From the NCBI GenBank assembly GCA_030272155.1, contig CP126202.1, positions 2,604,001 to 2,668,000 on the forward strand: a stretch of 64,000 bases of DNA. Direction: 5' to 3'. Position 1 is the stretch's first letter, and each line of letters begins with the position of its first letter. Source of the DNA: Tetradesmus obliquus. Its lineage: Eukaryota; Chlorophyta; Chlorophyceae; Sphaeropleales; Scenedesmaceae. Positions 24,901 to 37,511 of the stretch are shown in pieces. The notes under the pieces were generated by a model. The model was not told the DNA's origin. It saw only the letters and a list, made by a program, of their open reading frames with translations, and did not search any database. A program made the translations under genes and the position numbers.

Positions 24901-27900
24901 TCGCTTTGTGTGACATGAGTTTAGCAACGGAAGAAGTGCCAGAAAACATGCATCCTGATGGGCTATTCAGGAATTTAGTTTCGTGCTGCTTTGGACACAT
25001 GAAAAACAGCTCTCTGACAAGCAAGCAGCTGGAATATGGGATGTAATGGTGAATCAGCTCGGTCTGTTTGCCGCCGCCTGTGCAGGTGCTTCAGGTCGTG
25101 GCGGCTGTGGGCAGCGCAGCGGCGCTCCGCAGCGCACAAGGTGCACCACGTCCGCAGCCGTGCTGAGCAGCGGCTGGCGAGTGCTGTGCTGCAGGAGTGG
25201 GCAGAGCTGGCATGGGAGCTGCCACGGGAGCGCAAGGCGGCTGCACTGCAGGTGAGCTCGGTTGTGATGGTGTAAAGGCAGCAGCTGGCCTTATGCTGAT
25301 GCAACATGCAGTATTGCCTTTGCCTGACACCATTATGCTACAAGTGGTGTGGTGATCAATCGCCCAAAAAAAATAAGAAATTAATTATAAAAATGTGTAA
25401 GATGCTTCCTGGGCAAACCTCGGCCTTTATGCGTGGTGCCGCTGCTGTGCTGTTGCTCTATCACATGTAAAGAGCGACCCTATCATGTTACATGGGTGTG
25501 TGCTGCTGCACCCTTGCAGGAGGTGTGGCTGCTGCGCCGTGCGTTGTGGGGCTGGCGCGACTGGCTGCGCCTGCGCGTGCGTTGGCGCCAATTTGACGCT
25601 GCTGTTGCCACCCACTGGACAAACCTGCACCTGTCGGCAGCCTGGCGGGCATGGCGAGGCTGGCAGTTGCAGCGGCAGCAGAAGCGCCAGGCGGAGCTGA
25701 CAGTTGCGCGCAGATGGACCAACCTGCACTTAGCAGCAGCCTTCCAGGCTTGGTGGGAGCTTGTCCAAGTGTACCGGCGCCGCAAGGCTGTGTGCGAGAC
25801 TGTAGCTGGCCGCTGGCGCAACCTGCACACGGCTGCAGCGTTTGGCGCCTGGCGCTCGTTCGTGCGGCGGCAGGCGGCGCAGCGCAGCGCACAGACAGCA
25901 GTTGCTGCCAGATGGACCAATCTGCATCTAGCCATGGCGTTCGGAGCTTGGCGGGATGCTGCAGCAGAGGCAGCTCTGCGCGCAGAGGCGGCATCAGCAT
26001 CAGCGCGGCGTCTGGAGCAGCAGCTGCTTGCTACAGCGCTGTTAGGCTGGCAGGAAGTAGCCACCCGCAAGGCAGCTGTGCGTGTCAAGGGCTCCACAGC
26101 GCAGCAGCGCTGGCGGCTGCAGCAGCTGCGGCGGGGGCTTGATGGCTGGCGAGTGGGAGTGGCATGGCAGGCAGCAAAGCGGCAGGCAGATGCGCACTGG
26201 CGGCATGTTGTGCTGGGCTCGCTGGTGGGCCTGTGGTGGAGCCACACGCAGCGCAAGGCCAGCTATGCAAGGGTGAGTTGGTGCTGCTGCTTCTAAACGT
26301 GCCTCGTGTAATGGGCATATGCTGCTGTGATGGAACAGAAGGTTGCCAGAAGTTGCACATTGCATATATACCTGTATGTCCCCACCGCCAGAAGTTGCAC
26401 GTTGCATATATACCTGTATGTCCCCACCTTCAAGTAATGCACACATAAGTCTCCTTGCTGTCAGATACCTCTTGCTGTGCGCATCATACTCTGACACTGC
26501 TGGCTGTGTGGCCTGTCATGCTCGCAGAACGTGCTGCTGCTGCTCAGCCGGTCAGAGCTGCAGCTGCTGCGCCGCAGCTTCGCCAGCTGGCGCGACTACA
26601 CAACGTACAGGCAGCAGAAGGCAGTGGCAGACGAGTATGCAGCCTCTGTGCGGCTGCAGCGTGCATTTACTGGCTGGTGCCAGCTGGCAAGCCAGGGCAG
26701 GCAGCGCGCAGATGCAGCAAGCAGCATGTCAGCGCGCCTGCAGGCCCGCAGCCGCAGCCAGCTGCTGCAAGCCAGCTTGACCAGCTGGAAGCAGCACTCA
26801 GCGTACTACAAGCAGAAGGCTGCAGCAGATGAGTACGCGCATGCGAAGCTGCAGCAGCGTGTCTTCTGGGGCTGGCTGGTGCTGGCGGCTGATGCGAAGC
26901 AGCGGCACACTGCGGCTGCCAGCATGGCTGCTGGTGTCGCTGCGCGAGGAGCTCATGAGCTGCGGCTTGCGTGCTTCGCTGGGTGGCAGATGCGGGCAGT
27001 GCGTACACGTACCGTCAAGGTGCGCAACAGCTGAAGGAATAGACACCACCTTGACATACGTCAGCATCTTGTGCCAGAGCCAGCGTTCTGTGCATAGAAC
27101 TAAGGCATATTGATACGCCCAGGCGCTGCTGACATTGCCGCTTGCCCTCGTCTGCTGCATTTGTTTGCCGACCTTTTGCAGGCGACTGTGATTGCATTCA
27201 GCACACGCCGCATGCGCGGCTACCTGCAAGCCTGGCATGCCCACGCCCGTCAGCGCGCTGGCGCATCCCGTATGCTGCGCCTGCTGCTGGCTTCTACCCT
27301 GGCTGATGCATTCCTGGAGTGGCGTGCTGTGGCTGCTGAGAAAGCGCACTGGCGCAGGGTGAGTGCGGTGCTGAACCATCTTCTTGTAAAGCTCAGCACG
27401 TGCATAACAGCTCAACTCCCTGGTCTTCAACCCCTTGCTTCATGCGGCGTTCACTAGTACTGGCCCAGGCATGCTTGCAACCTAGTATCTGCCACACTGT
27501 GCAGCCGAGCAACTCCCCTGCCTTGCTTGTTTTGCGCACAACGTTGCACTGAAGGCTCCGACTCATGAACCTGCAGGTGGGCTTGCAGCTGGAGCAGCGC
27601 ACCCAGACCAGCAATGGCAGCAGCGCGGCGCAGCTAGCGCGCACAGCCGTTGCCCGCTGGCAGCACTGGCCGCTGTCCCTTGCCCTCGCCAGCTGGCGCT
27701 CCAACACAGCAGAGCTGGTGCTTGAGCGCACCAATGAGAAGCGTGCCTCTACATTCCTGTACTACGCACTGACTCTGAAGGCCCTCACAGGGTTCAAGTG
27801 GGCGGTGCGGGATGCACATTTAGACAATGCTGCTGGGCAGCACAGGCAGGTGGTGACGAAGCGCTCGGTGCTGCGAGCCTGGCGGGTGGCAGCTCTGTAT

Positions 27901-30900
27901 GTGAAGGTGCGGCGTGTGACGCAACCTGTGCTTGGTGCAGCAGTCTGTTGCCTCTGAACGGCTCTGCCAGCCTGCTTCTGCGGTAGGTTTGCAGCGTGTT
28001 CTAGTCTGGTGTAAGGTTGGAGGTTGGCGACCTTGCAACAGTGCAGGATCTGATAGTGCCTGCACCTTGCATACACCTTGGCAGTGCGCCGAATACTAGC
28101 AGCAGCCGCAGCAGCAACACACCACACGCTCAATGTTGTGTTCTGTGGCGGCACATCTGCAGGAAAAGCGGCAGAAGCTGGTGGCTGCCCTATACACCTA
28201 CTCCTCCAGCCTCGCCAGGAAGGCCACCCTCGCGTGGCTGCTGTACCTGCAGCACCGGCAAACCAAGGCGCAGCAGTGGCAGTGCGCAGCGCGGCACTAC
28301 GTGCTGCGGCGCAAAGCGGTGTGCTTTGGCGGCTGGCTGCGGACGGCACGTTACCTGGTGCCTCTGCGGCGCAACATGGGGCGGCTGCACACCAAGGTGA
28401 CTTGCAGCACTGATACGGACAGGTGGCTGTTGCTGGTTTGGCTTGTCGGGTTTGGCGCACATCGTCTGCTTCTGCTATGCATCATGCACATCTACTCCTA
28501 AGCAAGCCCCAGGCATAGATGGTGCCAGGAGCATGCCATGCTGTGCCATCTTACACGTGTGGTTGATGCTGCGCAACTGCACACAGGCAGCAACTTACAC
28601 GTGTGGTTGATGCTGCGCACATTTCTCTGCTTGCACTGTTGCAGCGCCAGCAGCAGACCATGCGGCAGGTGGTTGGGGCCTGGCAGCTGCAAGTGTACCG
28701 GGCAGAGCTGCTGCGGCATGCGCTGGCACGCCTGCTGCACAAGCAGCTGGCAGAAGCTTTTGGGACTTGGAGGCAGCTGGCATTGCTGCAGATGCGCAGG
28801 CGCTCGCTGCTGCACGTGAGTGGAGCTGAGCATTTGCTGATGTGGTCGTCTTGTGCTTGCGTGCCAGCTACCCAACAGTGTCCGGATCCATGAGTAAGCT
28901 GCTACAGTGCGGAGGCTAGATGCCATGCATGCATGTATGTAGCATTGCTAGCACCGGCGCATTCGGTGCAAACGGCTGTGCTGTGCTGCTGTCCGCCTCA
29001 TGTTGATGATGTTGACCTGCCTCATGTTGACATGGTCTGCAAACGGCTGTGCTGCGCTGCTGTCCGCCTCATTGCCAACAGACGGCTGTGGCGCACATCA
29101 GCCACCTGCAGCTGTCACGCGCCTTCAACCGCTGGCGCGAAGCAGCGCAGCAGCTGCAGCAGCTGCGGGCTAAAGCTCAGCTGGTGCTGGCACGCACACT
29201 GGAGCGGCAGCTGCGGACAGCATACGGCTGCTGGAGGGCGTACGTGGCACACAGGTCATGGAAGTATGGGCGCGTTGCGCTGGCAGTGGCGCACTGGCAT
29301 GGCGCATACTGCAGGCGTGCGGTGAATGCCTGGAGGGCTTTCAATGAGGTGGGTGGTTATTTGGCTCTGAGAGTCAGCAAGGTCCTCACGTAAAGTGTTG
29401 TTACAGTGGGGAAGGTGCTCTTGGGCGAGTGGTGTCCAGGGGCTGCATCCGCATCTGCTGGCAGCAACTGTGTTGAATTGCTTTGGCATCTTGACAGCTA
29501 CAGCATGACTCAGCAACAAACGCACCCTTCCCTCCCACCTGCGTCTTGCAGGAGGCCCGCCGCTTCCAGCAGCTCTCGCAGAACATGCTGGCGGCGCGCC
29601 AGCAGGCGCAGCTGGCAGCAGCGCTGCACTGGTGGCACCTGCTGGCCCAGGACCTGCACCACCACCGAGTGGTGCTGGCGAGCTTCAGGGCCCGCCGCAT
29701 GCGCAGGGAGGGCTACGCGGTGCTGCAGGAGTGGCGCGAGTGGGCGCACGAGCGGGCACAGGAGCGGCGCGCAATCGTGCGCCACTGGAACAGGCTGTTG
29801 GTCACGGTGAGGATTGGCAATTGGCTGTGCAATCAACATAGTGGGCTTGCTCACGATGTGGTTACTGCTAAAGACAGCGGGCGCTGGCTGCGGGTGTTAG
29901 GCTGCTGTGCCATTGGAGCAGGCTGCTGGTCACGGTGAGGATTGGCAGCTTGCGGGACACAGAGTGGCTGTGCGATCGATTGATTGGGCTTGCTGATTGA
30001 GGTGTTTGCTGCAACTGAAAGCAAGTGCAATGCATGGACATTGCATATGCTGCTCTGACATGCCTATGTCAGCGCTTCATTTTAAGCAGCTGCCTGGTCT
30101 GTCAAACACAGCGACTGTGATTGGCTGGCACTGAATGGTGTGTTTCTGCATCCACTGCAGGCCTTTGGCAGATGGCTCATGGCCCTCGAGGAGGCCCGCA
30201 CAGAGCGCGCTGCACGCATCACACCTGGTTATTGATGGCTGATGCTGACTCGTATGTTGCTGCATGCGCTGCTGTGCAGGCCTTTGGCGGATGGCTCATG
30301 GCCCTCGAGGAGGCCCGCACAGAGCGCGCAGAGGCGCTGCACCCATCACACCTCACAGCACGCGCAGTAGCAGCCTGGAAGCTTGCCATGGCGCTACGCC
30401 ACCGCAAGCGCGTGCTGAGCAAGGCCGCGCAGCAGCTGTGTGATGTGTGGAGCTGCCGCAAGGGTCTGCAGCGCTGGATGGTGTTTGCGTACTACAAGCA
30501 CATGGGGCATGTGGCGCTGCACTTCAGGATACGGCGGCTGGGCTGTGTCGTGATGCGCGCATGGCACCAGGTGGGTGCCGATGGTTAGCTGCAGGCTTAG
30601 AAAGTTACGGTCTGCACGTTGCAGGCTGAACAGTTGTGAAATTGTCCTCAATGCACTGCCTAACGCTGCCACCTGCATGCCGCTCTGTACTGCAGGCTGC
30701 GCATGAGCGTGCTCAGCTGCAGCAGGCCTCGCTGGAGTGTTGAGCAGAGCTGACACCTCCATGCACTATCATACTGCCGTGTTCAACTAAGCCCTTCTTT
30801 TGCCTGCGGCCAGCTCCACTGCAGGCTGCGCATGAGCGTGCTCAGCTGCAGCAGGCCACCCCGGAGTGTTGAGCAGAGCTGACACCTCAATGCACTATCA

Positions 30901-33900
30901 TAATGCCGTCTTCAACTAAGCCCTTCTTTTGCCTGCGGCCGGCTCCACTGCAGGCTGCGCATGAGCGTGCTCAGCTGCAGCAGGCCGCCCTGGAGTGTTG
31001 AGCAGAGCTGACACCTCAATGCACTATCATAATGCCGTCTTCAACTAAGCCCTTCTTTTGCCTGCGGCCGGCTCCACTGCAGGCTGCGCATGAGCGTGCT
31101 CAGCTGCAGCAGGCCACCCCGGAGTGTTGAGCAGAGCTGACACCTCAATGCACTATCCTAATGCCGTCTTCAACTAAGCCCTTCTTTTGCCTGCGGCCGG
31201 CTCCACTGCAGGCTGCGCATGAGCGTGCTCAGCTGCAGCAGGCCTCGCTGGAGTGTTGAGCAGAGCTAACACCTCAATGCACTATCATAATGCCGTCTTC
31301 AACTAAGCACTTTTTTTGCCTGCGGCCGGCTCCACTGCAGGCTGCGCATGAGCGTGCTCAGCTGCAGCAGGCCGCCTTGGAGCTCACGCACCAGCTGGCA
31401 GTCAGCACAGCTGCCAGCCTGCTCAGCCACTGGCAGCAGCTGGCAGCAGCGCAGCGCCACCAGCGGCAGCGGCTGCTGCGCGGCTGCTGGGGCGAGTGGG
31501 TGTGCTGGACTGCGCGGCACCAGGTGCGCAGCCGCGTGCTGCGTGCTGCGGTGCAGCAGCTGGATGCGAAGAAGCGCGAGCGCTGCTTCTACACGTGGCG
31601 CTGGTACTGCCAGGTGGGTGGTGCCGGCGTGTAGTGTGTCTCACACCACTCTATATGAACGCATATCATATTGTGGGCCCGTGAAACCCAACTAATCACA
31701 ACACAGCTGACACTGCAGATGATCGCTGTGGCGTAAGCTGACTGGGGCTGTCTGCAATACTGCCGTGCTGTGTGCAGGTGCGCGTGCTGCGCAACGTGGC
31801 GTTCCAGCACAAGCAGCGCGCCATACGCGAGGCATTGGCCATTGGGGAGCAGGTGGCACGGCGGCGCCGCGCAGCGCTGCTGGCGTCGACCTTCATGGCC
31901 TGGCACGTGCAGGTGAGGCTCGCACAGCTGTGGCCGGCAGGCGTGCTCAAAGTCTGACTTTGTGAGCTACTCAGGCTTACAGCAATTGCAGCCGTGCACA
32001 GCCTTGCACAGCCTTGCTGTCAAAAAGTAGTTTGGGGTGCCAGCTGCCTGTCACAATGTCGTGTTCATAGCACCTGATGCCAGAGCCACATGTTTAAGTT
32101 TGGAATGCTAAGGACAGTTTCTTGCTAAATATTTGTCTGCTACATCACAGCACTAGTGTGCAGGTCAGCAAGAACCGCAAGGTCGCTGAGAAGCTGGCCA
32201 TCTGAGCCACATGTTCAATTTTTGCTAACCTTTGCGCGCTGCGATATCACTGCTTTGCAGGTCAGCAAGTACCGCAAGGTTGCAGAGAAGCTGGCCAGCC
32301 TGCTGCACCACAGCCTGGCCACCTGCTTCAGGGCCTGGCGAGATGCAGCAGATCATGCGCGCGTGGACATGCTGCAAGCAGAGCGCCACGCAGCCACTAC
32401 CACACTGCGCAAGCTGCTGCCGGCATGGCTGGATGCAGCAGATGAGCTCAAGCAGCAGCGCGTACAGAATGAGGCTGCAGCAGACAGGATGCGCAGGCGC
32501 GGTTTGGCAGGCAAAGCCCTGCAGGGGTGGGCTGAGGAGTGTGCGGTGCTACGGGAGCAGCGCAGCGGCCTGTGGCGTGTGCTGCTGCTGGTGCTGCACG
32601 CAGAAAGGACAGCATTGCTGCAGGAGGCTCTGCAGGGCTGGAGGGAGGCAGCAGCGCAGCAGGTGGCGCTGCGCAGCTGTGTTGCGAGCTTTGTGAACAA
32701 GCGCCGGCTGCAGTGCCTTGGGGAGTTTCTCACGCTGTGGCATCAGTATGCTGCTGCGATGCGGACAGATGGCGCCGCGCTGATCCCTGCTGCGCTGGCG
32801 GCGCCATCGCCGGCCGCTGCAGCAGCAGCAGTGCTTGGCAACAAGGGGCTTGCGAGAGCAGCGATGTCAGCTGCATCAGCTAGTGCAGCTGCCAATGCAG
32901 GCGCAGCGTATTACTCGGCAGGGCCTGTGCTGCTGGGTGGCAAGCGGGCCAGCCGCATTGCTGCTGCTGGAGTGGCAGCCAGCATCAACGGGCCAGTGTT
33001 TGGCGCTGCAGCAGCATCAGCATCAGCAGCTGATTATGGTGGGGGTTATGATGATGGCGATGCAGCAGCAGGGCTGCAGCTGCCGCCTGGGGTGCTGCCA
33101 GTAACTGGCGGGCCTGGCTCACCGCTGCTGGGCCCTCGCACTGCACATCAGGACCGGCGGCTGGCTCGGCGGCTAGCAGCAATGGGAGGCGGCGCTGCTG
33201 AGGTGAGGACTTTTGCTTGGGTGGGTTGCTGGATGGCTGCTGTACAGGACTGCTGTTGTGTGCAGGTCGCCAGACGTGGGAGTGCAGCCAATGCAAAGGA
33301 GCCTGTGAACAAGCTGTGAATAGCATACTGCAGCAGCCTTTACATGTCTGGCACAACAGCGTTCCATGCGTGCGGCCTGCTTACCCTGCTGCTGCCACCT
33401 GCACTTGCCTTCTCCTGCCACAGGTTGACACGGGGTCAGATGACGAGCAGCAGCTCTTCGCAAGCCTGCCAGCCACGCAAGCTGCAGCAGCAGCAGCGGA
33501 GCGCCGCGACCGACAGCAGCCGCTGCTGGCGCTCAGCCGCGGCTACAGGCGTCACCGGGTGACGCTGAATGACGAGCGGCAGCAGTACGATGACGCTGCA
33601 GAGTCTGGCTCCCCCAGATGTGCCTCGCCTGGCTTTGACCTGCATTCTGTGGCTGACAGCATGCGGCAGGTGGGTGGCGATGGCAATTGGTGGCAGCAGG
33701 GTGCTTGCAACTGCTTGTAACAGCATCAGCTGTGTGTTGATCTGCACTCTGTGGCTGACAGCAATGCGGCAGGTGGGTGGCGGTGGCTGGCAGCAAGGCT
33801 TTGAAACAGCACTATGTTTGTAGCTGCAAGCTGCAACCCCTCCTTCAGATGTCATGGGTGCACTACTGTGTCCAATGCAGTTTGCATGCTTCGCAAACCG

Positions 33901-35138
33901 TTGAAAGTTGGCTGGTGTTGAATCGTATCCTGCTGTTGACGCTGCTGCTGCTGCAGGCTCACGAGCAGGGTCTGTCCCCCTGGCAGCTGCCCAGCGTGCG
34001 CTCCCCGCGCGCCAAGGCAGCACACCCTACTATCCTCTCACTGGACGAGCTGCACAGCTTCGGGCAGCAGTACCCATACCACCTGCAGCAGCAGCAGCAG
34101 GACAGCTTGCGGCAGCAGGGCAAGAAGACCATGCACCAACAGCAGCAGCAGCAGCAGGGTGGTGTGCAAGTTGTTGGCAGGCCAGGCTCTGCTGGCAGCT
34201 GTGCTGACTATCAGCCACTGCTAGAGCAGCAGCTGAGGCTGCACCAGCAGCAGGCGGAGCTTTGTGCATTCCAGCTGGAGCAAAGGGAGAGGGCCAGGCA
34301 GCAGCGCAGCCCTTCACCTACCAAGCAGCAGCAGCAGCAGCAGGAGTATTATCAGCATGCTGAGCCTTGGCATGAGTCTGGCAGGGCCAACGGCAACAGC
34401 AGCCGCCGCAGCGCAGCTGGCGCTGCTGCCAGCGCTGCTGCTGCCGGTGATACGCATTGGCCTGAGCGGCGGCAGCATATCCTTGGCGGCTACAGTGCAA
34501 GCAGCAGCAGCAGCGCAGGCGGTAGTGTGAGTGGCAGCAGCAGGGACAGTAGCCCGAGTCGAGCCAGTGCTGCCGCTGGCTCACAGGATGCTGCGGAGCA
34601 GCAGCTGCTGCAGCAGCAGGAGCAGGAGCTCCACCAGCAGCTGTATGGTAGGTGGGCCAACAAGCAAGGGGTGTCATCCCCGCAGCGTCGGCAGCAGCAG
34701 CAGCAGGGGCTGCAGCAGGAGTGGCAGCAGTGGCAGCAGCCTGGCAGCCCTGCTCGTGGACATCCGGCAGCAGCAGCAGCAGCTGCAGCAGCAGCAGCAG
34801 CAGCAGCTGCAGCAGCAGCAGCAGCAGCAGGGCCACGGTATGGCGCTGAAGGCCTTCCAAGGTCCCTAGCTGCACTAGTGAGTCCAGGCAGGGCAAGGCG
34901 TGGCACCACTGACAGTGCTGGCAGTGCTGCACCTGTCACGCCTGCTGGAGTGTTGGGCCAGCTTGCTCGGGGCAGCGTTGTGTCTGCATCACCTGCCGGC
35001 AGCAGGCAGCAGCAGCAGCAGGGGGTGAGGCGCGTGAGTACTGCTAGCAGGGCCAGTGGCAGTGGAGGTGGGGCAGGCAGGGGTGAAGGGGCTGCAACAG
35101 GGCTGTCTGTTGGCGCGTGGGACTTCGTTGGCCAGTGA
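15981..35138 (+). CDS. SFI1: Giant SFI1-like centrin-binding repeat protein, about 38 exons
   Basis: SFI1 proteins form long alpha-helices whose Trp-centred repeats each bind a centrin, in spindle poles, centrosomes or basal bodies. The N-terminal exons (15981-16044, 16210-16568) join as VERVGGG/YNVSLGAGAVEQ. A long Ser/Ala/Pro-rich exon (about 16780-17960) carries SPxR-type motifs such as RSRSLSPLGR. From about 18145 to 32750 nearly every exon encodes helical units with a Trp centre (FGAWRS, FQAWWEL, LRAWRVA, FNRWREA). Exon 25520-26272 shows three exact 33-residue repeats beginning WTNLHLSAAWRAW, WTNLHLAAAFQAW and WRNLHTAAAFGAW, then a fourth start; about 33 residues is the known SFI1 spacing. 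Other clear exons are near 19216-19394, 21276-21526, 22013-22265, 26529-27018, 29552-29807, 31341-31612 and 32264-33202. The Gln/Ser/Ala-rich C-terminus (33956-35138) ends with WDFVGQ and TGA. I estimate about 3,500 residues. The first exon may lie upstream of 15981, and one gene rather than two is inferred. Confidence 0.75.
26346..26429 (+). repeat. 42-bp direct repeat in an SFI1 intron
   Basis: CCAGAAGTTGCACATTGCAT... through CCCCACC occurs twice head to tail, starting at 26346 and 26388, almost identical. It includes TGCATATATACC. It is intronic, between exons ending about 26272 and starting about 26529. Confidence 0.85.
28551..28619 (+). repeat. 25-bp direct repeat in an SFI1 intron
   Basis: TTACACGTGTGGTTGATGCT plus GCGCA occurs at 28551 and again at 28595, 44 bp apart, just before the exon starting about 28645. 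Confidence 0.85.
29900..29945 (+). repeat. Decoy copy of an SFI1 exon end (donor)
   Basis: The true exon ends CAGGCTGTTGGTCACG/GTGAGGATTGGC at about 29807. The copy CAGGCTGCTGGTCACG/GTGAGGATTGGC follows about 130 bp downstream with an intact donor. Confidence 0.8.
30158..30222 (+). repeat. Decoy copy of an SFI1 exon start (acceptor)
   Basis: CTGCAG/GCCTTTGGCAGATGGCTCATGG repeats the true exon start at about 30281 (GTGCAG/GCCTTTGGCGGATGGCTCATGG), about 119 bp upstream, and diverges after GCGCGC. The decoy acceptor looks intact. Confidence 0.85.
30693..31373 (+). repeat. 129-bp tandem array: five decoy acceptors before the true exon
   Basis: CAGGCTGCGCATGAGCGTGC starts at 30693, 30822, 30951, 31080, 31209 and 31338, exactly 129 bp apart. 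Each is preceded by a branch/pyrimidine-like tract and CTGCAG. The sixth copy opens the true exon (AAHERAQLQQAALELTHQ). In the first five the same frame runs AAHERAQLQQ then A(S/T/A)(L/P)EC and hits TGA. Using any decoy would truncate the protein after about 15 codons. Copies are nearly identical, so the array is recent or kept uniform. Confidence 0.95.
32160..32206 (+). repeat. Decoy exon start with in-frame stop
   Basis: GCAG/GTCAGCAAGAACCGCAAGGT repeats the true exon start at about 32264 (GTCAGCAAGTACCGCAAGGT), about 100 bp upstream. It then reads KLAI and TGA where the true exon reads KLASLLHH. Confidence 0.85.
33735..33785 (+). repeat. Decoy copy of an SFI1 exon end (donor)
   Basis: CTCTGTGGCTGACAGCAATGCGGCAG/GTGGGTGGCG repeats the true exon end at about 33669 (GACAGCATGCGGCAG/GTGGGTGGCG), with one extra A in the copy. 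Confidence 0.8.
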
Positions 35139-36720
35139 GTGGGTGTGATGCTGCGTAGCATCGCAGATATTGCTGATTCCTTGTGTGTGGTTCGAGCTCG
35201 AGCTGCTGCTTGGTAGGGCAGTGGCGTTGAGGCAACACGTTGCTGGGCAGCGAGAAGCAGCTTTGATGCTGTAGCGAAATCGTGTTGGCATTTGGTGCCT
35301 CCATTGCAGAGATGCGGCAAGTGAAACACAAATGTTGGTGAGTTGCAGGGTCGAGGACAACTTTAGTAAAAATTTGCGAGTTCGAAAGGCAGCAGATTAG
35401 CGAACCTCGGACGGGTTCTAGGGTTTTCACATGCTCTGCTCATAGCAAATCGCGATGCCCTCCACCTGATGTCAGTACACTGCGAGCACTGCTGCGAACA
35501 TTTTGATTGCAGTTACTTCCAACAGGCTATCAAAAACTCTGTGCATCGCGGAACTCCAGAGCACTCTACGGCACCTTTGCCACATCTACAATCCAACGCA
35601 ATGCCTGGCCTAGTTACTCTAAAAAAATGCGCATGATTGCGGTTAGGATGCATCTTGCTGTTGGCATGCTCCGTGGCAGCACATGCCTTCGTGGAGACGG
35701 ATATCAAAGGCACACGAGCGCTGGAGCACAGAGTTAAGCTCAACTTCTATGTGGTTGGGGTAAGTGACTATTGAGTTTTGCTTGCGAGTAAAGACTCATG
35801 CGCGAATCCGAGGCCAGCACTGGCCGGCTTAGTTGCCCAGCAGCTTCTCTCAACTAGAGTCTAACTGATCAGCGCACTGCAGCAGCCGGGTCATCTGCTC
35901 CTGTTCATTTGCAGCCAATCCTTTAAGTTCAAATCCTACTTGTCGACAGTCTTTCGCAGAGTAGCTTTCTTGAATGCCTGCTGGGTCTAGCTCCTCCCCA
36001 TACCTGGGGCTCTCACTTCCCCTGCTGTGCTAGTGGCCTCGGTGCCATGCCATGATGGCAGTGCACCTTGCTATCTGCATGCATTGCATCTCTTGCACCA
36101 CATCCGTGTTTGCACTTGGCTCTGGCAGTCAGCTCTTGAGGGCTTCAGGAGAGCAGGAGGAGTCGGCACAAATGACAAGAGTAGGAGGCTGCTGCTGCTG
36201 CTGCGGCATACAAGCAGTACCAGTTCAGCAGGCGGAAACATTTGCAAAAGTTTCAAGTCTAGCACGCTTTATACTTCTAAATCTAGCAGACTCGCTTGTC
36301 TTCTCCCTTGTGTCTGCTGTGTAGTACTGCAACGATCGCGGGCAGGTCGAATGCCAAGAGCTGTCAAGACTGCTGCAGGCGTCTGAGCTGCATCTCAGGG
36401 GCAGGTGAGACACATGCCAGCTTCTAGAACTGGCAGCTGATGATACCATACATGGCAACAAGCAGTGTGCAGCAGCAATGTGGAACAGAGAGACTGCACA
36501 CTAAACATTACACATGGGGTCGCTGTCGCATAGCAGGCAATTGCAAGTAGGCTAGTGATGCTATCCACTAGATGGAGGTGCGCACTACTCATGTGTGTGT
36601 CACTTCAGTCGAAGTCACGCTTTCAGGTATGAATCATGTGCACACTGTGAGCTGCCAGGTGACTGTCTACAATGCTGTCAAGTCTCCTGCTTCTGTGCTG
36701 CTGCTGCTGCTGCTGCAACT
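35139..36720. other. Intergenic region, no supported gene
   Basis: No convincing coding frame. It may contain non-coding or short first exons of the downstream gene near 36580-36680, but I could not tie them to it. Confidence 0.4.
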
Positions 36721-36761
36721 GCAGCAATCTCATCAATCATGCACTGCTGGTGTCGAAGGAA

Positions 36762-37158
36762 ATGCCCCGGCACCACAGCCTCAACACCAGCCGCCCTACA
36801 CCCCTCTGGTTTGCCTACCACGACGGCCAAGCAGTGCAGCTGCACCCACTAACTGCTGCTGAGACTGCAGCAAGCACCACCAACACTACCGGCAGCAGCA
36901 GCAGCAGCAGCACTTCTGAGCAGCAGCAGTCCTGCCAGGGCGCTGCTGCACAGCCCGCTACTGCTGCTGCTGCAGGAGAGGCTCAATGCAGCAGCAACCC
37001 GGCCTTACCCTGGTATGCTTGCTCAGACAGCCCGCTGCAGCAGCACCTGCAGCAGCTGTTGTCAAGTGTGACGCTGGTAGCGGAGCGGCAGGGCGCAGGT
37101 TGGTTGGCTGCCCAGCTGCGCATAATGCACGCCAATGCACCGCTGCCGCCGCCGCCGC

Positions 37159-37194
<36 letters not shown>

Positions 37195-37473
37195 TAGCAG
37201 CACCGCAGGCTTGCGCCAGTGTCGCAGGAGCTGAAGCAGCAGCAGCAGCAGCAGCAGCGCAGGCTGGCATCAATGCGTCAGAAGTTGAGGGAGCCCATCT
37301 GCAGTACACTGAGGGTGCTTATGGGTTGCTGGGCCATTGCGACGGCAACGTGGCCTGCAGATGGGTCTCCAGCATTGTGTATTTTTATGTGCTGTGGGCA
37401 ATTGTTTTCCTGATTTGCGTATGTTGCACATACCCATCACCACTGCCACCGGCAGCCGCAGCATCAGCAGCAT

Positions 37474-37511
<38 letters not shown>

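Noticed and set aside
30693..31373. Transposon or retroelement array
   Set aside because: Units are copies of the local exon/intron border, with no terminal repeats, transposase or target duplications.
33267..33319. TGA at 33317 as the end of the SFI1-like gene
   Set aside because: Following segments (33423-33669, 33956-35138) have fitting acceptors and donors and similar composition, so I read through by splicing. An early end remains possible.
35850..35945. tRNA-like T-arm (GTTCAAATCC)
   Set aside because: Bases on either side do not pair as a T stem, and no acceptor or anticodon stem can be formed.
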